From NCBI RefSeq assembly GCF_014205225.1, contig NZ_JACHNB010000001.1, positions 3,081,501 to 3,145,500 on the forward strand: a stretch of DNA of 64,000 nt, written 5' to 3'. The notes below the pieces were generated by a model, which was not told the DNA's origin, did no database searches, and worked only from the letters and a program-made list of their open reading frames with translations. Both the position numbers and the translations under genes were made by a program. The DNA is from Actinoplanes octamycinicus (GTDB lineage: Bacteria > Actinomycetota > Actinomycetes > Mycobacteriales > Micromonosporaceae). Below, piece after piece: positions 49,081-57,038 of this stretch. Every line of letters starts with the position of its first letter. Within the stretch, counting starts at the first letter, position 1.

Positions 49081-49842
49081 GTGACCGTGTCCGGCCGGCC
49101 GCGCCGCCTCGTCGCCGCTGGCCGGCCCCGGCACGGCAGCGCCGATCTGCTCGGCGCCGGCGGCCCGCACCCGGTCGAGCTGGCCGGGCTGTTGCACGAG
49201 GTCACCATGCGGTTGTTGACCGCCGACACGCTGCAGCAGGCGCTCGACCGGCTGGCCGCGCTGATCGCCGGCGCGCTGCCCGGCGCGACCCGCTGCGCGG
49301 TCGCGCTGATCAGTGAGGGTGGTCCGGTCACGGTGGCGGCCGCCGGGTCCGCCGGGGAGACGTCAGACCGTCTTCAGTACGGCGGAGGCACCGGCCCCGG
49401 CCTGGAAGCCGCCCGGACCCGCGCGCTGGTCACCTCGGACGACCTGGGGGCCGACGAGCGGTGGCCGGAGCTGACCCGGGCGGCCCGCGCGGACGGCATC
49501 GGGGCGGTCGCCGCGATCCCGCTGGACGTCCGGCGGACCGCGGTCGGCGCGCTCAGCGTCTGCCTGGGCCGGCCCGGCGAGATCGGCCCGGACCTGCTGC
49601 TCACCGCGATGGCCGTGGCCGGGCAGGCCGAGCTGCTGCTCGGCGAGTTGCACCGGCGGGAGGCGCGCACCGAGGGCGCCGCGGTGGACCGCGCGATCGG
49701 CGTGATCATCGCGCAGCGCGGATGCGGCGTGCAGGAGGCCCACCGGATCCTGCGCGACAGCGCCCAGCGCCTCGGCCTGGACCAGCTGGTGGTCGCCGAG
49801 CGCCTGGTCTCCGCCGCCGCCCGCAAACGGGAGAACGCTTAG
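49081..49842 (+). CDS. GAF-ANTAR transcription antitermination regulator
   Basis: About 253 residues. A GAF domain (residues about 30-170: LHEVTMRLLTADTLQQALDR, AIPLDVRRTAVGALSVCLG) is followed by the three-helix ANTAR RNA-binding domain (EGAAVDRAIGVIIAQRGCGV to ERLVSAAARK). ANTAR proteins bind paired small hairpins in nascent RNA and prevent termination. The start is uncertain: GTG 49081, 49087 or 49006, none with a clear ribosome binding site. The structured RNA and terminator 110-190 bp upstream make autoregulated antitermination worth considering. Confidence 0.85.
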   Translation: MTVSGRPRRLVAAGRPRHGSADLLGAGGPHPVELAGLLHEVTMRLLTADTLQQALDRLAALIAGALPGATRCAVALISEGGPVTVAAAGSAGETSDRLQYGGGTGPGLEAARTRALVTSDDLGADERWPELTRAARADGIGAVAAIPLDVRRTAVGALSVCLGRPGEIGPDLLLTAMAVAGQAELLLGELHRREARTEGAAVDRAIGVIIAQRGCGVQEAHRILRDSAQRLGLDQLVVAERLVSAAARKRENA

Positions 49843-49868
49843 CCGACCCGGCCGGACGCGACGCGCCC

Positions 49869-49915
49869 TTGACGGCATCTACTCTCTCCGGCAGAGTCCT
49901 CTCTGGTGGAGAGAG
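49869..49915 (+). promoter_or_regulatory. Promoter with overlapping inverted repeat before the membrane protein/winged-helix pair
   Basis: TTGACG (49869-49874), 17-bp spacer, CAGAGT (49892-49897) fits a housekeeping promoter. CTCTCTCC (49882-49889) and GGAGAGAG (49908-49915) form a perfect 8-bp inverted repeat straddling the -10 box, a suitable place for repression by the winged-helix protein encoded downstream. Confidence 0.55.
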
Positions 49916-49928
49916 GCGGGTCGGCAGG

Positions 49929-50480
49929 GTGCTGGAGGAACGGCAGAGATTCGACGAGCTACGGGAGCGGGTGCGGGCATCCCGGCGGGCAACCTCCGCG
50001 CCACTGCTGGTCTTCGGCGTGACGGTGGTGATTTTCGCCGGTTATGACGGGTTGAGTGACTACAGCTTCGTGCCCTTGCCGCTGTTCTACGTGCTGTGCA
50101 GCGTGGTCGCGCTGCTCGCGCTCGCCTGCATCGACCGGTTCCGGCGTCGCCGCACCGGCGTCGGAGCCGGCCGCCTGTCGTACGGCAGGACCGCCGCCAT
50201 CCTGCTCGGCGTGATCGTCGTCGGCAACCTGCTCTGGTTCTATCCGTTCGCGCGGCAGTTGTTGTGGCCCGCGTCCGTGTTGACGTTCATGGCCCTGTGG
50301 CAGCGCAACAAGTCGTTGGCTCTGCGGTCGGGCATCATCGGTACCGTGATGATCCTCGGCTGGCTGGCGAGCCAACCGCTCCCGTTCGACTGGTTGTTGC
50401 CCGCGGTCATGGCCGGTGGCGGCCTGGCGCTGGTGGTGACCGGACTCGTCGAGCGCGCGCGTGAGCGGACCATCGAGTGA
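49929..50480 (+). CDS. Multi-helix membrane protein paired with a winged-helix regulator
   Basis: 183 residues from GTG 49929. A charged N-terminal helix (VLEERQRFDELRERVRASRR) is followed by about five to six membrane helices (PLLVFGVTVVIFAGY, LFYVLCSVVALLALACI, AAILLGVIVVGNLLWFY and others). No known domain is recognised. The stop overlaps the regulator start in GTGA, so the two are translated together. Probably a membrane sensor or partner whose expression the regulator controls. Confidence 0.75.
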   Translation: MLEERQRFDELRERVRASRRATSAPLLVFGVTVVIFAGYDGLSDYSFVPLPLFYVLCSVVALLALACIDRFRRRRTGVGAGRLSYGRTAAILLGVIVVGNLLWFYPFARQLLWPASVLTFMALWQRNKSLALRSGIIGTVMILGWLASQPLPFDWLLPAVMAGGGLALVVTGLVERARERTIE

Positions 50481-50809
50481 CTGACCCTGTGCCACATCCC
50501 GCTCTCGAACTCGACGAGTGGGTGCACCAGAAGACCAGGCTCGCGCTGCTCACCGTGCTCGACGAGGCGGGTCGGGCCGACTTCCCCTACCTCAAGCGGT
50601 TGCTCGGCCTGTCCGACGGCAACCTCGGCCGGCACCTCGGAGCGCTGGCGGCGCAATCGTTCGTCGAGATCGCGAAGGGGCACGAGGGGCGGCGCCCGCG
50701 GACCTGGGCGGCGATCACCCCGGCGGGGCGGGCGGCGCTGGGAGCCGAGATGGCGATCCTCGCGGAGTTGCTGGAACGGTTCAACAGCAGCCGAGACGGC
50801 AAGAAGTAG
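50477..50809 (+). CDS. Winged-helix transcriptional regulator
   Basis: 110 residues forming a single winged helix: ELDEWVHQKTRLALLTVLDE, then FPYLKRLLGLSDGNLGRHLG and a wing FVEIAKGHEGRRPRTWAAIT. This is the small ArsR/MarR-like family (HTH_34/DUF2087-like) often encoded beside a membrane protein. GTG 50477 overlaps the upstream stop by 4 nt. The putative operator is the inverted repeat at 49882-49915, suggesting autorepression. Confidence 0.85.
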   Translation: MTDPVPHPALELDEWVHQKTRLALLTVLDEAGRADFPYLKRLLGLSDGNLGRHLGALAAQSFVEIAKGHEGRRPRTWAAITPAGRAALGAEMAILAELLERFNSSRDGKK

Positions 50810-50911
50810 GACCGTTCCTACCCACCCGCCGACCTCGGCTGCCTGCCGCCGCGTCGATCCGGTTCCGGCGATCGGCCGGGACGGTCCGAACCCCGTCCGG
50901 CGGAGCGTGCG

Positions 50912-51223
50912 CTAGTCGGTCGGTTTCGCGACCTGCTGGACGACCTCGAACTCCAGCAGGCTGGCGCCGGTGGCGACCGGCTTGGCGCGTTCGCCGGCGT
51001 GGGCGGCCTTGGCGCTGCCCTGCGACCAGTTCTGGAACGCCTCCTCCGACTCCCACTTCGTGTAGACGAAGTAGCGGTTGTCGCCGGCGACCGGGCGGAG
51101 CAGTTCGAAGGCGAGGAAGCCGGGCTCGTTCTCCACGGCGCCGTGCCGGGCGGCGAAACGCTTCTCCAGCTCGGGGCCGGCACCCTCGGGGACGTCAATC
51201 GCGTTGATCTTCACAACAGCCAT
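50912..51223 (-). CDS. MhuD-like heme-degrading monooxygenase
   Basis: 103 residues with an antibiotic-biosynthesis-monooxygenase (ABM) fold of the IsdG/MhuD type. N7, R26, W66 and H75 occur at the same positions as the heme-contact and catalytic residues I recall for mycobacterial MhuD, and motifs VKINAIDVPEGAGPELEKRF and ATGASLLEFEVV match that family closely. MhuD opens heme without CO release, giving mycobilins and iron. Cytoplasmic, monocistronic. The start is ATG 51223 with GTG 51232 as an alternative. Confidence 0.85.
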   Translation of the reverse strand: MAVVKINAIDVPEGAGPELEKRFAARHGAVENEPGFLAFELLRPVAGDNRYFVYTKWESEEAFQNWSQGSAKAAHAGERAKPVATGASLLEFEVVQQVAKPTD

Positions 51224-51245
51224 GAGGACCACGCTAACCCCCGGC

Positions 51246-51282
51246 TACGGTACGGACGGCCGCGCGCGCCGTCCGTACCGTA
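51246..51282 (-). terminator. Terminator of the MarR-MFS operon
   Basis: Perfect 15-bp stem (51246-51260 with 51268-51282), 7-nt CG-only loop, 10 nt after the transporter stop codon at 51292. Confidence 0.85.
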
Positions 51283-51291
51283 AGCATCGGG

Positions 51292-53025
51292 TCAGCGGCC
51301 TGGGCCGTCGCTGCCCGCGGTGACCCCCGCGGGGTTGTCGCCGCCGCCGGCGACCGGGCCGGAGCCCGGACCGGGAACGCCCGCGCTCTGCTCGGCCTGC
51401 TGGGCGTCCTCGGCCCGCTGCTGCTGGGCGGAGCGCATGGAGAGCGGGATCTCCGGCAGGAACAGCACCACCACCAGGCCGACCAGCATGATGAAGAAGG
51501 CCATCAGGTAGACCACGTGGACGCTGTCCGAGAAGCCGACCTTGAACGGGTGGGTGAGCGGGTCGACGAACTTGTTGATCACCGACGTGTCGCTGAGCGC
51601 CGACTTCATCGCGGTCTGCAGCTGCTGCACCTGGTCCGGGTGCTGCTGGGCGGCCGCCTGGAAGGCCGCGTCGTTCTTGCCGGCGTCGGCGTAGGCATCG
51701 TTGATGTTGCCGGGCAGCACGTTGAACAGCACCGACAGGAACACCGCGGTGCCCAGCGTGCCGCCCATCGAGCGGAAGAAGGTGACCGCGCCGGTGGCGA
51801 CGCCGATCTCCCGCGGCGAGACGGCGTTCTGCACCGCGGTGATCATCGGCTGCATGTTGCCGCCCAGGCCGAGGCCCATCAGCACCATGACCAGCATCGT
51901 CCGCCACAGCGGGGTGTCCGCGCCGACCAGCGAGAACAGGAACAGCGCGATGACCATGAAGATGCTGCCGACGATCGGGAAGATCCGGTAGCGGCCGGTC
52001 TTGGCGATCAGCTGGCCGGAGATGATCGAGCCGGACATGATGCCGAAGACGAACGGGATCATCTGCAGGCCGGCCATGGTGGCCGACGAGCCCTTGACGA
52101 TCTGCAGGTACAGCGGGACGGTCATCAGGCCGCCGAACATCGCGACGCCGAGGATCGTGCTGGCGCCGGTGCCGACCGCGATCGTCCGGTTACCGAACAG
52201 GCGCAGCGGGAGCAGCGCCTCGTCCTTGTAGGCCCGCTCGGCGAGCACGAACCCGACCAGGCCGAGCGCGCCGATCACGTAGCAGGCGATCGAGCGGCCG
52301 GAGTCCCAGCCCCAGGAGCGGCCCTGCTCGGCGACGGTCAGCAGCGGCACCAGGCCGACGATCAGGGCGACCGCGCCCGGCCAGTCGATCCGGTGGTTGA
52401 CCCGGGTGTGCGGCAGGTGCAGCACCTTGGCCACCACGGCCATCGCGGCGAGGCCGATCGGCACGTTCAGGTAGAAGACCCAGCGCCAGCCGTCCACCCA
52501 GAGGATCTGGTCGGCGCCGGCGAAGAAGCCGCCCAGGATCGGGCCGAGCACGCTCGCGGTGCCGAAGACGGCCAGGAAGAAGCCCTGGTACTTGGCGCGC
52601 TCGCGGGGCGGCACGATGTCGCCGATGATGGCCAGCGCCAGCGACATCAGGCCGCCGGCGCCGATGCCCTGGATCGCCCGGAACGCGGCGAGCTGGTACA
52701 TGTCGGTCGAGAGGCCGCAGAGGAACGAGCCGACGATGAAGATCCCGATGGCGAACAGGAAGAACGGGCGCCGGCCGTAGATGTCGGACAGCTTGCCGTA
52801 GAGCGGTGTGGAGATGGTCGACGTGATCAGGAACGCCGTGGTGGCCCAGGCCTGGAGGTCGAAGCCCTTCAGGTCGTCGGCGATGGTCCGGGTCGCCGTG
52901 GCCATGATCGTCTGATCCAGGGCAGCGAGGAACATGCCCATCATCAGGCCGACGAGGATCGTGAGGATCTGTCGGTGGGTGAATTCCCCGGTCGATTTCT
53001 CGGCCGCGGGGCTGGGGTGGCTCAC
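51292..53025 (-). CDS. DHA2-family (EmrB/QacA-like) drug efflux MFS transporter
   Basis: 577 residues, 14 predicted helices typical of DHA2 proton antiporters. Motifs LAALDQTIMATATRTIADDL (motif D1), GKLSDIYGRRPFFL (motif A) and TASVLGPILGGFF (motif C) are clear. A long hydrophilic loop near residues 440-490 and a Gln/Gly-rich tail are present. GTG 53025 overlaps the MarR stop codon (GTGA) and GGGAGAA precedes it. The upstream MarR repressor most probably controls it; the exported drug is unknown. Confidence 0.92.
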   Translation of the reverse strand: MSHPSPAAEKSTGEFTHRQILTILVGLMMGMFLAALDQTIMATATRTIADDLKGFDLQAWATTAFLITSTISTPLYGKLSDIYGRRPFFLFAIGIFIVGSFLCGLSTDMYQLAAFRAIQGIGAGGLMSLALAIIGDIVPPRERAKYQGFFLAVFGTASVLGPILGGFFAGADQILWVDGWRWVFYLNVPIGLAAMAVVAKVLHLPHTRVNHRIDWPGAVALIVGLVPLLTVAEQGRSWGWDSGRSIACYVIGALGLVGFVLAERAYKDEALLPLRLFGNRTIAVGTGASTILGVAMFGGLMTVPLYLQIVKGSSATMAGLQMIPFVFGIMSGSIISGQLIAKTGRYRIFPIVGSIFMVIALFLFSLVGADTPLWRTMLVMVLMGLGLGGNMQPMITAVQNAVSPREIGVATGAVTFFRSMGGTLGTAVFLSVLFNVLPGNINDAYADAGKNDAAFQAAAQQHPDQVQQLQTAMKSALSDTSVINKFVDPLTHPFKVGFSDSVHVVYLMAFFIMLVGLVVVLFLPEIPLSMRSAQQQRAEDAQQAEQSAGVPGPGSGPVAGGGDNPAGVTAGSDGPGR

Positions 53026-53510
53026 GCGTTCTCCCGTGGTGGTGCGCCGAGGTCGGTGCGCAGCAGCGCCTCGACGGAGCTGTTGAATTCTTCGAAGAGC
53101 TGGGCGAAGGCGTCGACCCGCTCGGCCGGCCAGTCGCTCAGCGCCCGCTGCAGCAGGGCGGTCCGGGCGGCCCGCAGACGGTCGCAGGCGGCCTCGCCGG
53201 CCTCGGTGACCGCCAGCCGGGAGGCCCGGCCGTCCGCCGGGTCGGCCTCCCGCCGGGCCAGGCCGGCCTTGACCAGCTGGGCGACCTGCCGGCTGACCGT
53301 CGAGGGGTCGGCCTGTTTCAGGTCGGCGAGGTCGGTCACCCGCATCGGGCCCATCGCACGCAACGGCAGCAGCAACATCAGCGCGGAGAACTCGGCGCCG
53401 AGGTCTCCGGTCTTGAGCATGCCTCGGAATCGCGGCCCCATCCGGATCAACCGGATGATTTCCTCGGACAACCGGGAAACGCCCACCGTGGCGTTCTGCT
53501 CGTCGTGCAC
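53022..53510 (-). CDS. MarR-family repressor of the adjacent efflux pump
   Basis: 162 residues from GTG 53510, chosen for GAGGA upstream. The winged helix (GPMRVTDLADLKQADPSTVS, RQVAQLVKAGLARREADPAD) lies between dimerisation helices. First gene of an operon with the DHA2 transporter, overlapping it by 4 nt. An imperfect palindrome just upstream (53538-53562) is a plausible autoregulatory operator. Confidence 0.9.
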   Translation of the reverse strand: MHDEQNATVGVSRLSEEIIRLIRMGPRFRGMLKTGDLGAEFSALMLLLPLRAMGPMRVTDLADLKQADPSTVSRQVAQLVKAGLARREADPADGRASRLAVTEAGEAACDRLRAARTALLQRALSDWPAERVDAFAQLFEEFNSSVEALLRTDLGAPPRENA

Positions 53511-53537
53511 GTGATTGCCGTCCTCGAGCGTCTGGGG

Positions 53538-53562
53538 ACAATACGTGTAGCGTACAAGTTGT
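53538..53562. promoter_or_regulatory. Candidate MarR operator
   Basis: ACAATACG and CGTACAAGTTGT arranged as an interrupted palindrome (ACAA/TTGT outer, TACG/CGTA inner arms around TGTAG), 28-52 bp upstream of the MarR start. AT-rich relative to its surroundings. Confidence 0.4.
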
Positions 53563-53605
53563 TGCGTGCTGAACACATCCGAGGTACGGAACGCCTCCGG
53601 GGTGC

Positions 53606-54205
53606 TCAGCGCATCCGCCACACCCCGGTCCGCAGCTCGCCGGTCTCCTCCAGGCTCTCCGGGACCGGCACCACGTACTCGGTGATCAGCTCGAAGAGCC
53701 GTTCCGGGAAATACCCACGGCCGGGATCGCCAACCAGCACCGACGCCCCGTTTCGCCGGAAGGCGCGCAACTGCCCGGCGATCCGCGGGGCGACCGAGGG
53801 GCTGTAGAAGACGTCGCCGGCCAGCACCAGCTCCGGCCGGTCCGGCTCGGCGGTGAGGGTGACGCCGTTGGCGGCCGCGTTGCGGTGCGCGGCGGCGACC
53901 GCGTCCGGATCGATGTCGGTGGCGGCGACCTCGGCGGCGCCGCAGTGGGCGGCGGCGATCGCGGCCACCCCGGAGCCGGTGGCCAGGTCGAGGACCCGGC
54001 GGCCGGCCGCCTCGGCCGGGTGGTCCAGCAGGTAACGGGCCAGGGCCTGGCCGCCGGCCCAGACGAACGCCCAGAACGGCGGCGGGACGTCGCTGCGGAA
54101 CTCGCCGCCGGTCAGGTCGAAGAGGCCGACCGGGGCGTCGACCAGGTAGAGCGAGATCTCCGGGGCCAGCGGGACCGGGAGCAGAGCGGTCGGGGCGTCG
54201 AGCAC
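53606..54205 (-). CDS. SAM-dependent methyltransferase (lysine N-methyltransferase-like)
   Basis: 199-residue class I methyltransferase. SAM motif I VLDLATGSGVAAIAAA, motif II acidic AATDIDPDA and a late motif LVLAGDVFYSPSVA are visible; the N-terminus PFWAFVWAGGQALARYLLDH is typical of the ETFB-lysine/Nnt1-like group that methylates protein lysines or small amines. GTG 54205 follows a GGGGGGA ribosome binding site. Its 3' end lies close to the MarR gene's upstream region, on the same strand. Confidence 0.85.
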   Translation of the reverse strand: MLDAPTALLPVPLAPEISLYLVDAPVGLFDLTGGEFRSDVPPPFWAFVWAGGQALARYLLDHPAEAAGRRVLDLATGSGVAAIAAAHCGAAEVAATDIDPDAVAAAHRNAAANGVTLTAEPDRPELVLAGDVFYSPSVAPRIAGQLRAFRRNGASVLVGDPGRGYFPERLFELITEYVVPVPESLEETGELRTGVWRMR

Positions 54206-54237
54206 CCGGTGATTGTCCCCCCTCGGGGACCCTCGGC

Positions 54238-54726
54238 TCAGCGGCCCGCGGTAACCGGGGGCTGGGCCATCAGCAGCTTGGCGCGGTACTCCGCGCGCAG
54301 CTCGGCGGCCCACGGGGTGTCCTCGTCCTCGAGCAGCGGGCGGGCGGCCAGGAAGGCGGCCGCGGTCAGCGGCCGGGCGGCGCGCTCCGGCGAGCGGCCC
54401 TCGGCGGCCCGGATCAGCTGATCGAAGGTGTGCACGTCGACCCGGGCACGCTCGGTGTCCAGGTGGTAACGCCCGAACCGGCCGACCAGCACCGAGTCGC
54501 GGCCGCGCCCGCCCGGCTCCAGGGCCTCCCGCAACACCTTGAGGTCGGACTTCACCGTGGCCGGCGGGGCGCCCACCAGCTCGGCCAGCTCCACAAGCGA
54601 CAGCTCACCGTGCAGCGCCAGCAGGGCGAGCAACTGGCGCGGGCGGTCACCGCCGAAGTCGTCGCCCGTGAGGCGGATGCCACGGGTACGGACCTCGATG
54701 CGGCCGAAGAGCTGAATCTCGTACAT
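54238..54726 (-). CDS. SARP-type winged-helix protein without BTAD
   Basis: 162 residues. The first 100 residues (MYEIQLFGRIEVRTRG, RPRQLLALLALHGELSLVEL, ATVKSDLKVLREALEPGG) fit the DNA-binding domain of SARP/AfsR regulators, followed by a short helical part (VDVHTFDQLIRAAEG to WAAELRAEYRAKLLM) rather than the full activation domain. A reduced, possibly single-domain activator. Divergent from the orphan LuxR-type regulator (215 bp between starts). Confidence 0.75.
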   Translation of the reverse strand: MYEIQLFGRIEVRTRGIRLTGDDFGGDRPRQLLALLALHGELSLVELAELVGAPPATVKSDLKVLREALEPGGRGRDSVLVGRFGRYHLDTERARVDVHTFDQLIRAAEGRSPERAARPLTAAAFLAARPLLEDEDTPWAAELRAEYRAKLLMAQPPVTAGR

Positions 54727-54941
54727 GATGCAAAATCGTGTCGGCGGCCGCGGGTGGCGGCAAGCCCCAATGCGGGGGGTGCCCTCGGCCGAAAGACTGG
54801 TCATCGCGCGCCGCTCGGCTGGCAACCTGGCGTCCTCGTGGCGCAACGGCCGCCTGTTGGTAGGGCGGGCGTGGTGGTGGGTAGTCCTTAGACTGCGCGG
54901 GGCCCATCGGGCTGAACCGCTGGACAGAGGATGGTGTACGC

Positions 54942-55601
54942 ATGGGAAACGGCGAGGCGATCCGAGTGCTCGTCGTCGACGGTCACCAGACCTTTGCTGA
55001 GCTGCTCGGACATGCCCTGGCGGGGCAGCCCGACCTGCAGTGGGTGGGGCACGCGCGGACCGGCGCCGAGGCGTTGCACCTCGCGTCCGAGCTGTCACCG
55101 CACGTCATCCTGCTCGATCCGGAACTGTCCGATGCGGACGGCATCGCCATCGCGCAACTGATCCGGGTACGCCAGCCGGACGTCCGTGTGGTGATCCTCA
55201 CTGCTCGCGAGGACCCGGGGCTGATCAGCCGGGCCACCTCGTTCGGCGCGGCCGGCTTCATCTCCAAGAACGGCGCGCTGGCCGAGGTGCTGAACGCGCT
55301 GCGGACCGCGCACGGCGGCGGGATGACGGTCTCCACCGACATCATGGCCCGGCTGCTGCGCAGCACCAGCCCGGCCACCGTCACCCGGGCGAGCAGCGGG
55401 CTCACCGCCCGCGAGGACGAGGTGCTGCAGCTGATGGCGGCCGGTCTGGACGCCCGCGCGGTGGCCCGCCGGCTGGGCATCAGCGTGCACACCTGCCGGG
55501 GGTACCAGAAGGCGGTGCTCGCCAAGCTCGGGGCGCACAGCCAGCTCGAGGCGGTGGCGATCGCCACCCGGCGCGGGCTGGTCCGGCCTGACCTCCGGTA
55601 A
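54942..55601 (+). CDS. NarL/LuxR-type response regulator (orphan)
   Basis: 219 residues. Receiver domain 6-120 with VVDGHQTF (a single Asp where DD is usual), phospho-acceptor D59 in ILLDPELSDADG, T87 and K109; LuxR HTH at about 150-215 (LTAREDEVLQLMAAGLDARA). No kinase gene is close. The receiver's acidic pocket is reduced (D13 followed by Gly), so phosphorylation may be weak or replaced by ligand control, as in other atypical actinomycete regulators. ATG 54942. Confidence 0.85.
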   Translation: MGNGEAIRVLVVDGHQTFAELLGHALAGQPDLQWVGHARTGAEALHLASELSPHVILLDPELSDADGIAIAQLIRVRQPDVRVVILTAREDPGLISRATSFGAAGFISKNGALAEVLNALRTAHGGGMTVSTDIMARLLRSTSPATVTRASSGLTAREDEVLQLMAAGLDARAVARRLGISVHTCRGYQKAVLAKLGAHSQLEAVAIATRRGLVRPDLR

Positions 55602-55703
55602 TTTCGCCGATCACTCTTCGATTCGGTTCATCTGCGGAGGGCTGCGATCCGTATTGCCTCGTGGGCGTCGAGTGACGACGTCGCAGGGGAGAGGACATCC
55701 GCC

Positions 55704-57017
55704 GTGGACCGTACCGTCGCCGACGGCACAACGCCGGAGTCGGCAGGTCAGCCGTCGGGAGAGCTGCCACAGCGCCGGCGCGCGGACCGGGACCGGCTGC
55801 ACCGCAACCCGGCCGGGCAGAACGCCGGGCCGGCCGCGACGGAGTCCACCGACGGCACCAGCTGGTTCGGGGACGCCGCCGCGCCGGCCACGCCGGCCGC
55901 CACCCCCGCACCGGCGCCGGTCAGCCCGCCCGAGTACGGCCCGGCCTCGCCGAGCGGGCCCGGCCGGGCGTCGTTCGGCTTCACCGCCGGTCCGATCAGC
56001 GGCAACCGCCCGCTGGGCGGATCGCCCGGCGACCCCGACCCCGAGCCGGAGTCCGGGGGCCTGCCGGTCGTCCGCCACACCCCCGAGACGACGGCCCCCG
56101 CACCGGCGGCACCGGCCGCGCCGGCCGCCGGGCCGTGGGCGAACCTGCCGTCCTGGGAGGAGCCGAGCTGGGCCGACACGCTGATCCCGCCGCCGTCGCT
56201 GCCCCCCGACCCGGCCGGCCCGCCACGCTCGGTCCCGGTGCCGCCACCCCCGCGGCCGCGCGGATCCCGCCTGGTCACCGCGGGCATGGCGGTGCTCGGG
56301 CTGGTCGCCGTGCTGGTCCTCGCGCTGACCGGGGTGGTCTTCTACTCGGGGCCGGACTCCAAGGTCAACCAGATGCTGAACCTCGGCGGCGGCGACGCCG
56401 GCACCGGCGGCTCCCGGCTGGTGACCGCGCCGCTCGGCGGCCGGAGCACGGCGTCCTTCGAGATGCTCGCGGCCAGCGACCGGGTGCGGGTGACGGTCGC
56501 CGACATCGGCGGCGACCTGTTCCGGATCAGCACCCCGGACGGCTCGTCGCTGCGGCCCAGCCCGCAGCTCACCGACGACGCGGTACGCCTGCAGGTGACC
56601 CGGCAGGGCGACGAGGCGGACGGCGAGGTGGACGTGGTGCTGGCCCGGTCGGTGCGCTGGACGCTGCGGTTCTCCGGCTACGCCGCGGAACGCGACGTGG
56701 ACCTGGGCCAGGGCCAGGTGGCCGGGATCGAGCTGGTCGGCGGGACCCGGCGGGCGGTGATGGCGCTGTCCGCGGCGTCCGGGACGGTGCCGGTGAAGAT
56801 CACCGGCGGGGTGGAGGAGCTGACCCTCAAGGCGCCGGCCGGCAGCCCGATCCGGGTCAAGGTCGGCGGCGGGGCGAGCACCGTCACGGCCGGCAGCCGG
56901 ACGCTGCGCGACGTCGCGCCCGGGTCGACGCTCACCCCGAAGAACTGGGACGCCGCCGGCCGCTACGACGTCGAGGCCGCCTCGAAGATCACCTTGCTGA
57001 ACGTGGAAGCCGGGTGA
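55704..57017 (+). CDS. Membrane-anchored surface protein with adhesin-like beta domain
   Basis: 437 residues. A cytoplasmic, disordered Pro/Ala/Gly-rich N-terminus (1-185) precedes one membrane helix (about 190-215, GMAVLGLVAVLVLALTGVVF) and an extracytoplasmic beta-rich domain (235-437; SFEMLAASDRVRVTVADIGG, LARSVRWTLRFSGYAAERDV) resembling repeats of the putative auto-transporter adhesin/DUF2807 type. GTG 55704 with GGAGAGGA upstream. Convergent with serA. The function is unknown; the domain call is tentative. Confidence 0.7.
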   Translation: MDRTVADGTTPESAGQPSGELPQRRRADRDRLHRNPAGQNAGPAATESTDGTSWFGDAAAPATPAATPAPAPVSPPEYGPASPSGPGRASFGFTAGPISGNRPLGGSPGDPDPEPESGGLPVVRHTPETTAPAPAAPAAPAAGPWANLPSWEEPSWADTLIPPPSLPPDPAGPPRSVPVPPPPRPRGSRLVTAGMAVLGLVAVLVLALTGVVFYSGPDSKVNQMLNLGGGDAGTGGSRLVTAPLGGRSTASFEMLAASDRVRVTVADIGGDLFRISTPDGSSLRPSPQLTDDAVRLQVTRQGDEADGEVDVVLARSVRWTLRFSGYAAERDVDLGQGQVAGIELVGGTRRAVMALSAASGTVPVKITGGVEELTLKAPAGSPIRVKVGGGASTVTAGSRTLRDVAPGSTLTPKNWDAAGRYDVEAASKITLLNVEAG

Positions 57018-57038
57018 CCCCCGAGGCGGGCGCCCGGA

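Noticed and set aside
48722..49084. 120-codon frame starting MPKVVNGCRCAQC
   Set aside because: It crosses the strong intrinsic terminator and the perfect stem arms; the base pairing explains the sequence better than coding.
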